From the NCBI GenBank assembly GCA_023634235.1, contig JAMKCF010000008.1:4097001-4161000 (forward strand): DNA of 64,000 nt, read 5' to 3'. Every line of letters begins with the position of its first letter. The stretch's first letter is position 1. Position numbers and translations under genes: made by a program. Positions 46,359 through 61,300 of this stretch are shown here, one piece after another. Origin of the DNA: Pisaster brevispinus (lineage: Eukaryota; Echinodermata; Asteroidea; Forcipulatida; Asteriidae). The notes beneath the pieces were generated by a model that saw nothing but the letters and a program-made list of their open reading frames with translations, had not been told where the DNA came from and ran no database searches.

Positions 46359-49300
46359 CTAATCGTCTTCACCACCACCGTACATATCGGCCAGTTTCTT
46401 GAACGGTGGTCCCCAGTCGTTGAGATAGTCGTAGTTCTGGTCGCCGTCCGAACTACTGCTGTTCAAGGAGCTGAGGGAGCCCGCTGACGATCCCTCGCCC
46501 TCGTAGTCAAAATCTTTCATGGTGTCGTTGGAATCGGGATCGTCGTCAGCACCCTTGAGACGATCGTTGATGAAGTCCCCAACGTTGGGATCATCACCTG
46601 GAAGTACACCGAGTTAAAAGGAAAGGGTCATGTATTGGTTTTTGCCAATGCAATGCAATGCAACATTATCAAGAAAGATTCAATGAAACTGGTATGATAT
46701 TTGGTCCTTGGAAAACAAGTAGGAATATTCTATTAAGTGCAAGGCTGACCTACGTGTACACATGGTGAAGTCTTTAATAGACATTTCAGACCATTTCATC
46801 ATATTTTCAGATTTGTCCATGGGCAAAAAAATCAGAAATTGGATTTAAGTAGGGAGAATATCATGCCTGAGTAAAAGTCACATGTGAAAGTTTTGGCTAA
46901 ATACAGTGTCTACTTGCTGAGAAAACAGAAAAAAAACGGTCACGGTATTTCCACAAGAGCGTCAAATACCAAACTCTTCCACAAAGTAGCATACCTTCCA
47001 GGCTAGCATTGGGTGCATGTGTTTCTTCTGTTTGTACAGCTGGTTTTATGTGGGAAAACCCCATGGCTTGTGTACTGTGGACTTAGTCTCCACAGTCTCC
47101 TGTGGAACTTTGTGGCAAGGGCCAGTTGGGCAGGAGAGTATACCCATCCTAAGGGAGCAGGAACGCCAAATTAAACAGGCGGTAACGCCAGCTTAGACTG
47201 GAGGTTTGTAAAGGTCTTCCGGGGTTATCCAGGGTTCAACTTCGAGTTACCAATTGTTTAATTCTGCATTTTTCCCAAGTAAGGTTATTTAAAAAAAAAA
47301 ATCAACAGGCTGGAATAATTTGAAGGCAAAAGGGATCATTGAAAAAAAATCCCTGAAATAAAAATTTAAAATCCTCACAATTTATGGACCTAAAGCATCA
47401 AAAACTCAACAAAAATGAAATGAAATTAGCACCAACCAGACCAAACTTACCAGGAGCTCTGGGCGCTCTGCTCAGGGGTGCCACCGTCGTCGGTGGTTTG
47501 ATGTAGTCGTCCATTGGGATCGGGTCAATGGGTTTCCTGAGTGTGCTCACGTCGTACGCATCCTGGTCCTCCTCGCCGCCTCCCTCCTCGTCGTAGTTGA
47601 TGAAATTCTCCCGGATGTCATCGTCGGGGTCGATGGCCAGGGCCAAGGCCTGCTTCTGGTCATGACTACGCTTGTACAGGACGAACGCAAGCAGCAGTAC
47701 TAAAGAGTGGAAAAAGTGGCTCCATTAAAAATCGTACTGACGCATGAATAATAGCAACAGTTTACATTTATGCACCTGGATCCCTCAATGTTGAAGCTCA
47801 CTGCCCATGAGCACCTTTACCCCAGTCACTGGGCCATTTAGTTGATTCCTTGAACCATCTCAGAGAATGAAATACCCACTGGACTACTGGCCTGAGTCCT
47901 ATGGCCGGAAATCCACGTGTCGGTCAAGTGTTGTGCGTAGTGCACAGTTCGTAAATATGAAAATACTCGCCGAGCACCGCACATAGTTCCATGTATTCGT
48001 ATTGTGCTCTGCACTATATGTAAAAACTATTTGCATTGCTCGGTGGATATCTGGCACTAAATAAGCATTTGGGCGGAAACTCCACAATGCAACGAGTCAA
48101 ACAGTCTAGTGTGCTCAAAACCAACAGTTTTCCAGATTTACTAATCGTGCCAACTTTAACTACTTTTAATTCCATAACAAACCTAAAAGTTCAGCAAATC
48201 CTAAAAGAGAAAGACATATACTTTGTCTTGTTAAAGTTTTTTGTCAACATAATGCTGATTTATAGATAAACTCACACAGAAAGATTCTATAAAAGTCACA
48301 AGAGAAAGTTTCAGCTGAAGGCGGTGTCTACTTGTTGAGAAAACAGCAACAAACTGCCATGGTATTTTCACATGAGCCTCGAATCCACCCACATTTAGCG
48401 AGGCAATTGCGGGTACCAACCGCATCTCCAGCAGTGGCATTGGCGAATGGACACCGACCCTCAGTAATCTCATGCATGAATCGTTTTCAAATTCATTTTT
48501 TTTTGGGGGGGGGGGCGAGAAATTAGCCAAACCATATTACGTCGAAGGGAGTAGCTTTTAATGTCAATTAATTTTGGAGTATTTACTAATCTATGACCGT
48601 ACCTTTAAAATGTCTCTAGTTTAGTAACATTTATAAGATACGAGACCTGTAGGCCACTGGAGATAGAAAGAAATTCAAGCCCTGTAACAATTGTTCTCCA
48701 ATGGCAAAGTACCCATCGATCTTAGCAAACAACTACTTACTGATGATGATGATGAGGCAGAGGATCATGGCGAGAATGGCCCCAAGGTCCAGACCCAGCG
48801 GGACAAAGACGGCCACCCTCTCAGTGCCGCATAGTGTCCCGATGTACCCGTCCAAGCAGTCGCACCTGAACCCATTGACCTGGTCGACGCACTTGCCGTC
48901 GTTCAGGCATGGGTTGCTCAGGCACTCGTTGATAGGGAGGCATACGCTGTTTGCCTCGTCCTCCATGGAGCCGTCCGGGCATCTTCCAAGAAAAAAAAAT
49001 GAATCAGTAGGTAAAGGTTGAGGTGATCAGTTTGACTCCCTGTGGTTTCTTTCCCTGCCTTTTTACCTTCCTGGACCCTGGTGCGAATCCCAATCTCAGA
49101 CCCGAGTCTTGTGTGTGGATCGGATTTTCTGATTGCGGTGGTTTATCCCCCCATTGGGGTTTTTCCTCCCACATCTAAAACTGAGCATATCTTCTCATTG
49201 TCTATTCATCCTCGGATTAGTGCTAATTGCGCCGCTGGATGAGCGACAACGTTTCCATAATCAGGAAGATTTTTAAAATGTGTTCATCAAACCATGGAAA

Positions 49301-52300
49301 GATTGGTTGATTATCAGGCAACTGTCTGCAGACTCAGGGACAGCTGGCAGCTCTGCCTTACGCTGATGCTAAACTCTAGAAAAGAGACCCCCCCAGGTAG
49401 ACTTACCCACAAGTGTATTCCCTCCAGAGGTCAATACAGATGTATGACGCTGGACAGGGGTTGCTCGCGCATGGGTCATAGCTTGAGCAGCCTTCAGTCA
49501 CACCATTGGATGGGGTTGCCGTGCCGTACATCGTCGATCCGGAGAATCCCAGGTAGAAGTTGTTGATGCGAGGGTCGTTCATGCACCCTGTTGTGAGGAA
49601 TGATGTCATTTTGTTATTAGTCATGTTAAAGATCAACATGAACAAACTCACTCAGAAAAAGTTGACTAATTATCCTTATTTTGGGTTATAAGTTTTTCTC
49701 CCTGTAATTTTCTTGAAATTGGATCGGAAAAATTAACACTACCCCCCACCCTTCGAATTTTGAGATAGTGTTTTTTCCACCATTGGTGGCGCCCTGCATG
49801 GTTCCTAGCAAAGACCCATAAAAATGGAAAAAGAAATCAACACTGAAGTACCAGTGACTCAGAAAACCACCGTACAACCAGTCCGTGTTGTGACGTAAAA
49901 AAAGTCCCAACATGGACTGGATGAAGGTTGTTTATCTTTACTGCTATGCATTTTCCATTGTCTTGTTTGGATCGAGTCCGTAGGGTGAGCTCACAGTGCT
50001 GTGTTGATTCCTACACGCTTAGGGGCTTTTTTTTCCCGTGAAACTTGGCATTTTTCAACAAGAACAAATATCCATCTACCTATAAAGTCCTGGGAGATCT
50101 CCACCACCCTGACGACAAAAGCTCCAAGGATAAGACTGTTAGGATCCACATCCAGCCTACTGTACAGACTCTCATGGTTCTCCTTCTGTCTGACGCCGCC
50201 TCCACCGTCGATCTTTACGGTGATGTAGTAATCAAATCGCTCCAGACGGACCGTGTGCCAGTCCCCGTCGTCCACGGCGTACTGGTCCAGGTGGACAGAT
50301 TTCTCCCCGTCGCCAAGATTCCAACGACTCCTGACGAAGCCATCGACCAACTGCGAAGAGAGAAAGAAAGTTAAAGTCCACTTTTTCTGCAAGGACTGGC
50401 GACAATCAGTTTGTCATTCAGGAAACTTGGAAAATCTATTTTGAAGAAAATAGGTTAACCCACAGCTGCAAGATCTGCAAGATATGACCTACTTAATTAA
50501 AGAGGTCAAAGTAAAGTCCATGACCTGAATTTACATTTTCAAATGTTTCCCAAGTTAACAAAAAATCTAAGTTTTTTCTGCAAACATTCGCCAATTAGCA
50601 AACATTCTCTGCTCAGCAAACATTCTCTGCTCAGCAAACATTCTCTCCTTAGCAAACATTCTCTGCTCAGCAAACATTCTCTCCTTAGCAAACATTCTCT
50701 GCTCAGCAAACATTCTCTCCTTAGCAAACATTCGCTGCTCAGCAAACATTCTCTCCTTAGCAAACATTCTCTGCTCAGCAAACATTCTCTCCTTAGCAAA
50801 CATTCTCTGCTCAGCAAACATTCTCTCCTTAGCAAACATTCTCTGCTCAGCAAACATTCTCTGCTTAGCAATTATTCGCTGCTTAGCAAACACTCTCTGC
50901 TCAGCAAACATTCTCTGCTTAAGAGCCTCAAGACACTGTCAGGACCATATTTGATCTAAGATTGTCAGAATTGTCAGTTTCTAACCTCTATTGATGTGAA
51001 TTCCAAGCCGTTACGGTTGGTGATCATCCAGAGCAGACCGTCTTTCATCCGTGTGCGGAAGGCGACTTGGTAATCACCGGAGCGATTGTCCAGCTGGGCA
51101 GCAGGCAGGAGCTGGTAGTTGACGTAACTGTCTACTGCGAAGTCATAAGGCGGGGTTGCTGTGAAGAAAGATCACGACACGAAATATCAAATTTGATACG
51201 TTCCGTTTCCCTTCATGATTTTGTCTTTACTCTGATACTTTGTAATGCATTGGTGTTGATCATTGTTGTTCACCTTTCAAACAATTTCAAACAGTTTTAA
51301 GTACAACAGATTTACTTGAGTTTAATTGGTTTCTGGGGGGGGGGGGTTGGGGAGGAGGGGAAGTGAAGCAATTTAAAAGTATCATTTACCTGCATCGCAC
51401 ACATCCCCCATGAAGCCTGGGTCACATAGACAGACGTAGGTGTTGAAGTCTCCCACGCATTTCCCGTTGTTACACTCCCCGCATTCCAGACGGGAGCATC
51501 CCGGCTCGGTGTTGAGGGTCTTCCCGGGCGTCTGGAGATCGTACACCGCCCCATCCTGCTCAATGTTTCTCATGCAGCCGTCAAAGTTCACCCCGAAGGT
51601 GATCTCGTCAGGATAGGTGAAAGCAGATGACGGGTCCACGCCACCGAGTTGAAGGGGTGTGTTGACGTTGAGAAACCTGGAAGGAGGGGAGGAACAAGTC
51701 ACTGATAACTTCTCTATCTTTCCCAGAAAGTTTAAAACAAAAACTTAGGGTGTCAAACAAAAAAAGTTACCCTTCATTAGAAATAGCTTCGAAAGTTAAA
51801 CCAGACAAAGTAAAGGAAAATTTAAATTCAAAAAGTGGGGTTGTGAACCTGAAAGCAACCATCCACTTCTATGGGGGTGACACTTGCATATTTACCGACT
51901 TGTACCCTCAGAGCGTAGGAGTTATCACAATCATCACCATCGTTTCTTGACACCCAGTTTTCATAAGGCTGTGTCCGATTTGGGCTACGGCTGGATTGTA
52001 GTGTCATCATGCGTTGAAGTAAAAAGTAGCAATGCCCCTTCCCAACAGCCGTAGTTGTGGCCAATTCGGAAACGACTGAAGTTTGTTTTTCATGAGACAT
52101 AGCAGATGAATCTTGGAGAGTATTAAATGAATTCTATGACCTATGACCTATGACCGTGGCAAGGTGATATTTAGTAGCCGGATGGTTACAACAGTCATAT
52201 AAGCAAGGGTCACTTTGTACTCTCCACATTTCTAGTCAATTTTTCTTTGCTCAACTCCAAATTATGATTACTAATATTATTATACATGGTTTTGGGGTTT

Positions 52301-55300
52301 GTTTTTTTCTTTTAGGGAAGTCAAGGGTGTATACTGACTTGTTATCTCCGGATGTGAAGCCTTTACTTTTACAATCATCCGTTTGCTGAACGGTAGAACT
52401 GGAGGCCTCTGTGGTGGTTGCACTCTTACAACGATCCAGCATGAACTCAATGCTCTAAATCAACGAAAAAAGGAGATTGAGAGAAAATGAATTGACAGCT
52501 TCATATCGCTACAAATTGCTGTGTAAACTGACCTCTTCTTCTTTCGTCTGGACCAAGGTGAGCATTGAATGTTATTTTAGATTGGTGATTTAGAGACTTC
52601 AAGCCACTTGATGGGGTCCTCATCGAGGTCTAGGAGTCCCTGGTCACCTTTTGGTGGTCTGAAGTCAGGGCAGTTATGAATGATGAGGTTGATGGTTTGG
52701 GGTCTGCCACACGGACACAAATTCCAGCTGGTACACCTGTGGTGGCTCCGATACTATGGGGGAAACGAGGCGTAACGGCCCCAGCCAGTTCTTAGTAAAC
52801 TGATGAGTGGGCAGTGTAATGGGATTGGTCAGCACCATCGTCTCAATGTTTCATGGTTACCTCATGCCCTCTAGTTCCATATAACTCCATGGTGGTAACT
52901 TACTAACAACCAGGATTGTTGATTATAAGGTATCAATGCCACACAAACCCTACACACAAAAAGCCGTTTTGTTCTTACCTTCCCATCGCGATAGACATCC
53001 AGTCGATGCCATTTGCCGTCGCCCAGGTCGACTGAACTGAGGATTTCCATCCTGAGGGTGCCAGAGCCCAGGTTGATGTACAACACCGGCTTGCCGTTCT
53101 CCAACTGAATCAGAATGAAGTCCGACGGCAGGTCTCCCGGGGTCAGAGGGGTCATGGGGCCGTTGTAGAGTAGCACGCCGTCCGGCAGTGTGGTGATGAA
53201 CTCCAGCATGGTGTGCGTCAACTCGCACTGCTGCAGGGAACCGAACTGAGCGAAGCCATCCTTGAATTCACGCATAGTCTGCTCGCAGTTGGGACCATCG
53301 AATCCAGTGGGGCAAGTACACCTGTTAGACCCCAAAAATCTCTAAAGGTCAATCCTCTTCCAAATTTTTGATATTCTGAGGTTAAATTGTCTTTCCAGAT
53401 GACCCATATTTTGGGGTTTAATTGTTTTTCAAGATAACCATATTTGATCCTCTGTCATGTTAACAGAGTAAGTCACCAAAACAAATGAAGACAAAAAAAA
53501 ACTATAATCAACTTACGTATGTCCCCCGCCCTGCGTGTCTTCACAGGTGCCACCGTTCAGGCAGGCATCAAAGTCACATGGACCTGGCTGTTGGACGTCC
53601 GCCCCACACACGCACTTAGCCACGGTCCGCGTGGTGATAGACGTGAAGGAGGATGACTGGGTGTTGACCACGGTGGGTGTGGGGTCTATCTCAAGGACAT
53701 TGGTGCATGCAGACTCACACGCCGACTCCATCAGACACATGTCAATCTTGATCATACCGATGGTGATACCCAACGCTTTCTCAATCTGTACGCAGTGGCG
53801 GGAAAAAAAAACTGTTACAAGTTACACCATAGGCTTGACTTGGGAGAGTGTTTTTAAACACAAAAGAAATTTTCAGTGAATTCAATAATTTCCAATGTTT
53901 TTTAGGATTTAAAACAATCTATATTCAGATCACTGTAGGTTTGTGTAGGTTTTGTTCTTATGAGAACTGTCTTAATAGATGTTAATATTTGCATCGGGAC
54001 AAATAATTAATTTGGGTTTTTACCTTACACTAGCAATGCAAAGGTCATGGGTTCGAATCCCACCCGAGTGATTGCCTGTGGATTTTTTTCACAGAGCTCG
54101 GGAGAGCACTGAGTATACAGTGCTTACTACCGACTGTGTAAAGGTAAAACCAAAATCAATGAGAATTGCCTTGCTATTCATTCTACTGCCACAGAGTAGA
54201 TTTCGGAATTTGGGAGAGACTGCTTAGTTCTGAAAAGAACTGTCCTCCTTATTAACTACAACCTGGGCGGAAGGTAGGAAATCGGCCGGGACTACTACTA
54301 CTCCTTTCTCTTAGTGGATCGAGGGGATGAACATTCACTGCCTTCGAAGTGAGTTCTTTATAGGTCTCAAGTTTCAACGAACCTGATAGAATCATCATCA
54401 GGAGTCTGAAGAGTGTTCATCAGTCTCCTCTTCAGAACACCCTTCCCCTTCCCCAACAAAAAATTTAAACAAAAGTAAAAAAAAAAAACTGACCCTATCC
54501 CTGTTCTCCAGAGCTGCCCCGTCCATCTTCTCCGGTGGGTAATACGGGGACCCATGAGCAGAGTAGCGCACATCGACCGTGTTCGGCTGCCCCCCGACAT
54601 TAATGATGCTGAAGATGTCCACGTTCTCTGGTTTGGCGGGGATGATTTCGGCAAGGATTTCCTTCAGGATGTCAATCTTGCTCTGCGACCCGTCGGACGG
54701 CGTCTGGATCAACTCCTCGGCGGTCACGCCCTGGAAACGGAAAGAGCCGGAGCTCCGTACGGCCTCCTCCGGCAGGTCCCGCACATCTACAATGACCGTG
54801 GATACCTGGTCGGGGTACGTCCCGTCGTCGCTCACTGTCACATCAAACTCGTACTTACCACCTGGTGTGCCTGCAAGGATTGTCACTTGACCCGTGTCTC
54901 CATCCACCTGTAGGTAAGAGAAGACGGTACAATGAAAACCAATCTAGTCAATTCTGGGATTTAGTAAAACCTTGGGATAATCAAAGCAACTTTTAACAAA
55001 GTCCTCTGAATTATCCAATACCGGGCCTTGAATTAAGCGTGGGTGTTCTATCACTTGCTGTGAAGCACTTTGAGAGCTCCAATAGAAATGACACATTTTA
55101 GGCTGTGGCTGCAATCCTAGACTACGGCACCAAAATGAGGTCTTTTCAGCGACCAGCTAGGCCCGTTTTCATACAGCTGCTCAACCACAAACATTAGTTA
55201 CGCCCAACAAAACTATGCTAACCAGAATAAGAGAACCAGCCAATATACCATATTACATATACCATCTGTAATTGGTAGCCTGCCCATTTCTGCCCAGCAG

Positions 55301-58300
55301 CGAATTGTTAAGCAATATTTGAAATTGGGCCCTGGCCCAAGGAACTGCAAAAGCCGTCAATTTAGGCCTAGTCTTTCATTAATTATTTTTGTATTGGTAC
55401 GCATTAGCTAGCTTGTTTGTTTGTTGGGGCATTTGTTTATATGTTTGTTTACATAATATGCACTCACCGCAAAGTAATCCTTAGGGAGGTTGCTCTGTGG
55501 TGTGTAGGTCTTGTCCTCTATGGTATCAGGATCCTGTACTCCGACGAAGCCGACGGAAGAAGTGGGAATACTTCCTAAAAAGAAGCCAAGATAAGACACA
55601 ACGTTACTTCATAATCAACACAGGTATATATCATGCAATCTGTGTTGCTGATTTTTTCATAGATGGATTTATTTATTTATTTATTTTTTTCATAAGAAAA
55701 GAGTGATTACCAAACGTATACCTTTCCTTTAATTTTGGTTGAAACAACCGGAGTCAAATGTTGTGGTTTTTCAGGTTTTCAGATACAAGTTTTCTCAAAT
55801 TACGACTTCATCTCAGAGGGAAATATTTCATAGAAAAAGGAAAATGGTTCCAGTAGATGAACTTCATAATCTGTAAGCTTTCAGACTATAAAATGAAACT
55901 ATGATGCTTTTTATCCTGACCTATCCTGTATAATAACTTTTAATTTCCATTTAACAAGTCATAGGTATGCAGAATGAAAACACAACTAGTAGCGACATAA
56001 CTGGGTGGGGGGCCTGTTATTAAAACCAGCTGGAAAATGCACAGGCAGAAAGTAGTTAACAGTGCTAAAGATAATGGCTTCAACACTTTTAATACAAGAG
56101 ACACTTTGGTAAACTTATCCATGTACATCATCGTAGGTTTCAAAATGGCCACTGGGTTTTGAATAAAGTAACTTTTGGCCAGTAAGCTCCCAAGCAAACA
56201 AACCCGGCATTTTTTTCCCGATCAAAATACAAACACAAACCTTTCAGGTTTGCTAATTTATTATCGTTAATACTATTATTAACACTTAATTATTGTCATC
56301 TGGTTGGTGAAACACGCGTCACATGTTATTTATTTTCCCATGTATACTGTTCTGATACTAATTAATATAGGAGTCCTATATTTATAAAAAACACTCTTTA
56401 TTGGTAAATACAACAAATATAGCATGCATTTTATTCATACAATATAGCAGAATGTAACCGCTCAATGAAATCTGGACTATTCCATTTCACTCGGCTTCGC
56501 CTCGTGAAGTCCAGATTTCACCTTGTGATAATATATTCTGCTATATTGTATGAATAATGCATCCGATATTTGTATTACAGTTTTTATTACTACAGATTGC
56601 AGCACTCAACATATAGTGTTATGACAACTCAATATCTGAAAATGTTGTTAGTACACAACTCAAATGAAATTAGTTAAAACGGACCAACAAAATGGGAGTA
56701 TGGGACAGTTGACATGTTGAATAAACAGATAGACATCAGGCCTGGTATTTTCTTCCTCGAGGGGCAAGATCCTTTTCATTTTGAAGGGGCATCGAGGCGA
56801 TGACCAAGGAGACAGAGACACAATTGCCTCTGTGAGCTATGAGCACTAGGAGTGAGAGAGCCATTGCTGACGAAAAATGGAGGTGTGTCGTGGCCGAGCG
56901 GTTCAAGAGCAACAAACTCAAACTCAGCGGACCACTTTTAAGGGAGAACACTGTACTTGATGGCCATTCATTTTGTCAAACTTTGTGAAGGACAAATGAT
57001 GGTGGTTTTTTTTAAGACATGGTTGAACGTTTATCTGATAAAGTGGTGTGTATGAAATGAATTAATTGCAGATCAGGACAACTTCCACCAGGATTTTGCA
57101 AATGGAATTCAGTGAAATGGAAACTGATAATGTAGGACGGTGTTTAATTCCAAACTCCTCGGTAATTTAGGAGAGCCCAGTTTCAAAGAGCTGCGTAACC
57201 AGAACAGGTTGCTTGACAAAAAGTTTGGCTAAGCAAAAATCAGCAGGAGACCAGTCACAACAGTAAATATGACATCACGATTTGGCTGGTTGTGTGCTTA
57301 TCTTAAATTTGTGCTTACACAACTCTATGAAATTGGGCCGAGGTGGCCACTCAATGTCCAATTGGGAATCTTGTACCTGACCACCTTGTTGAGAAGGTTG
57401 GATCTGGTTTTACATGTTCAACCCCCGACTCCTACGTATCAAGGGAGTGGAAGTGGCGGCTACGGCTTAAAACTGTTGCTAAAGAGTGTTGCCATAGCCA
57501 TAGCAGCCGATTCAGCCATGGCCTAACTTTCCATTACTCTACGGTCTAAGAGTTCAAACAGTCAGTTCTCTTTAAGATTAAGACTGAGGACAGTCCCTTG
57601 TAAAAAAAAAAAAAATACCTCAGGGGAAGGGTACAGAAGCCAAAATGGCATCTGCTTAGAAATTGCTGCGGCTATGTTATTAAACTTGAGCGGGAAGCAC
57701 AAACCCTTGCATACAGACAAGCAACTTCTCGGTTTAAAAAAAGACAAGTTGTAACTTCTTTGCAACCAAACTTTGTACAACATTTTGGGGGTTTTTGTTT
57801 TATGGCAGTGAATGCATAACTCAGACGGTCTGTTATTGTGAACACAAACAATGCACTAACATCACATTCTTAGAAAGGTATCAAAACGAACAAAAGCGAA
57901 ACATATCGCGTTACAGAATACGTCGATGAAACAAGTAGAGCAAATGGGTAACAATGCTGACAAGGTGGCGCAGAAGTGCAAACACAGACGTTCAAAAAAC
58001 AGCAAAATGAACGAAGACCACATAATCTGGGATCAGAATAAAAAAACAAAAACCACCTACCAATCTGCGTTTCGGCTATATTCCCTGCAGAAAGCACAAT
58101 ACGAATGTAGGGAAGGCATGGAGGGGATTGGGGTTAGTCACTATGGTATCAACAAGCATGCTAAAGCATATGGAGTGTACTCTACGACAATATCAAACTA
58201 CAGTTGCTATCTCATCCCTCCACTGTCAAACCTTCTCTTTAGGAGTCTTGCAAACTATCCCAGGTATTAGCCCCATGCAGGGTGAGCCACCAATTGGAGA

Positions 58301-61300
58301 CAGCAGTGAATAGATGCATTATATAAAACTCTGTATTGCCATGGTAATTTGATGACATTTTCATCCAAGCAGATACATAAAATACAAGTAGGCCAAGGAG
58401 GCCGTGGCCTCCTTGGCCCTGACCTTGGCCTTGGTGCCCCATTCCAAAGTTTCCCATAAACTTTTTCCAATGGAAGCGCCCTTTGCAAAATGAAAATGGC
58501 CTTGCCCTCTCAAAGATGATATTCTAGGCTTGGACCTTTATGAAAGCAAAGTGCACCCATTGTTACAGCTGTGATTTATGCCCCTGTGCCTATGCTGACC
58601 TCAACATTTACAGCCCAATGCCCCCAATTTCATGGCACTGCTTCCTGCAGAATTCTGAGCTTACGACCCATATAATAACATTCTTTACAGGGCACTGCAA
58701 GCGTAGAGTTCTGTGGTATGTGGCTAAAAAATGCGCCTTAAACTTTAATCATGTTGGGGGCAAGGCGATTTCGTCACAGTAAACGGCATGTCTATGAGAA
58801 AGATGTTAACTTTGTATCGGAACTTTCCAAAGGACACCATGGCAAAAGCTAAGGGCACCCACGACAACTGCCGTGGTTAATTTGAGGCCTGTGTAAGTTT
58901 GCTAGAATTTGATATGGCAAGTTGGGAAGGAAAAGAGTGGCAAGATGGCACCTTTCAAACAGCTCTCATGAGTTAGTTTGCTTACAGCTCCCAAAGTGTG
59001 GTTTGCTTAGTAGATATGAAAAAGCCAGTCACCATAACAAGTTTTAGAATTTCATTTTAAAGTCGCTGAAAATTTGCATTGTGGGTTCAAAGCTTCACTT
59101 GATGATTGATATTCACGGGATAATCTTTTTTTCTTAAATTGAAATGGTTTCGATCAATAGAGTCAAATCACAGCAAGATGCGCCATCGTGTTCAAGGGGT
59201 GGATTTCTTTATTTGGACAACTCAGCAATCGAGCTTCAGGCTCCCGGCGGAACGTTGCAGCCCACTTTCAGGCAGCAACTTACAAAATAAAACAATTTGC
59301 CCCTTGAACAAGATGGCTCATGTCACCAAGAAAGTGTATATTCGTTCACATTGACCTTGCAACACACAGCTAGAACTTGGGAAGAAAGTTGGCAAAGAAA
59401 GAAATTGAAAGCGTTTCTTCTACAGTATGGACAGCTGGTGAATTTCTTCGACAATGAAACAGCCAACACAACAAATACAGCTTGTACGACATGTATTCAT
59501 ATACTAATGGGCATATTTGTTTGAGTTGAGGAGGGAAACTGTATTAAGGGGCCATTCAGAATAAACAATGTTTAAACATTTCTCCTTTTTTTTATTGTGG
59601 GTGGCTCAGAAGCAAAAAGTGTAAATTGAAAATAAGTTTACAATTAAAATAAAAGGTGTTTTTTTTTAAGGGAAAAATAATCATCGGTCTCTCCCATGTC
59701 TGTGCTGTCTATCGTTATCGGTCAACCTTGTTTGGATAGCTGACATCCATGTTTGATTCTAGATGGCAAAAATGTCCTCAACTACAAAGCTGCATTGCTG
59801 GAAGCCAGGAATAGCCGCTGAAAACTCCTGAGCTGGGAGAGCATTGAACTCAAATATCTGCTTCATTTGAGGCATTAGTTTGCTCTTCAGTGCATTTGGC
59901 ATATGAAATACTTTGTCAATTTCTTAAAATGGAAAATTGGGGTGGGTGGGTGGGTGGTTCAACACAAATTTAAAAAAGATTAAATTTTCAAATATTGAGT
60001 GTTCCATTAAAATGGCCTTTAAAAACTTGACACCAATAATCGCCATAATGTTTAAATCACAGAATCCTGCTGGCATATTTATACGTGTTTTCAAAGTAAA
60101 TTTTCAGTCGGATGTTTCTCTGTTTCAGGCGCCGAAATTGGCCGTTCTTATGAGACTTGTAATCTTAGTTGCACACCGCTGGGGAATGTAAAACCAATAA
60201 ATGTTCCCGTTGAACATCATAGTGAGCAGTGGCCAAGGGGATTTGGGGAGTAATCTGAGACTAATATCACAGCACTGATTACCACCCATTTCCCCGCTTC
60301 CAGCCCACAGGATTCTAGACTTTACAAGTAAGCGTAAAGATCCATGGTAAGCGCGCCGTGTGCGTGGGTTTGGAAGAAAGAACCTGAACTTTGATCCCTA
60401 CCTTCGAAACTGTAGACCAGCATCGTCTTTGTGATTCCAATGTGCGGGTTGTCGTTCTCATCCAACACCTCGATGATGACATTGCTGATGCCACTGTTGC
60501 CCCCCGGTGGTAATTCAGTGATACGTATGGGGAATGTGTAGGACGCCTTCTCCTCACGGTCAAAGCTTATTGCTTTTGTCATGATAGTGAAAGTGTTACC
60601 TATGGAGGAAACGTAAGGGGAGGGGGGGTTCACTGGTCAGATTTGTCCATAAATGTGTACTCTGACAATCAAGAGTCGGTATTTCCGTCCCAGTGCACTC
60701 GATTGCACTGTCAAAGTCATGGCTTTTTAGACAACTGTGAGAGTGGCTCCATTCAGAAAATTTCTATCCAGGTCTATAGGGTTTATGCATTTATCGAGAA
60801 TGGTTAAGCAAGGTACAACACTACTGCGCAATCAAACATGAAAAAAATGTTACAATAATTCAGGGTAGCCAAGCCATCATAAAAAATTTTCAAGAATCTT
60901 TCAAAATTAAACCAATAGTACCTCAGGGTTGAACCTTGTTTAACCGGAATGTACCTTTGGGAACCCCCCCCCCCCTACCACCCCCTTTCCGGGTTAAATG
61001 AGGTACAACACGGAGTAACTGCTATATTTAGTTATGCACTCCTCCTTTACCTGCTGTCTCCTCCCAGGTGAATTTGGAAGTGTCAGGTTCGGTGGTGATC
61101 ACTGTGAACCCGAACGGTCCACCGCCTGTGGTGTCGTCATCCGTTGCTGTCAGCGTTACGACAAACTGCACCGTGTCAACGTTCTCTTTGATTGTGGCCG
61201 TGTACTCTTCAAAGCGAGGGGGCGTGTCGTTGACATCGTCGAGGGTGAGGAGAAGGGTTGCTGTGCCTCTAAGCGGGGGCACACCTTGGGGGAGAAGTCA

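Noticed and set aside
50582..50922. CRISPR-like array
   Set aside because: Direct tandem units without spacers in an animal intron; it is a minisatellite.
50543..50959. Long Ser/His/Leu- or Arg/Met-rich open frames on both strands
   Set aside because: They are products of the 18-bp minisatellite in a cadherin intron; no protein evidence.
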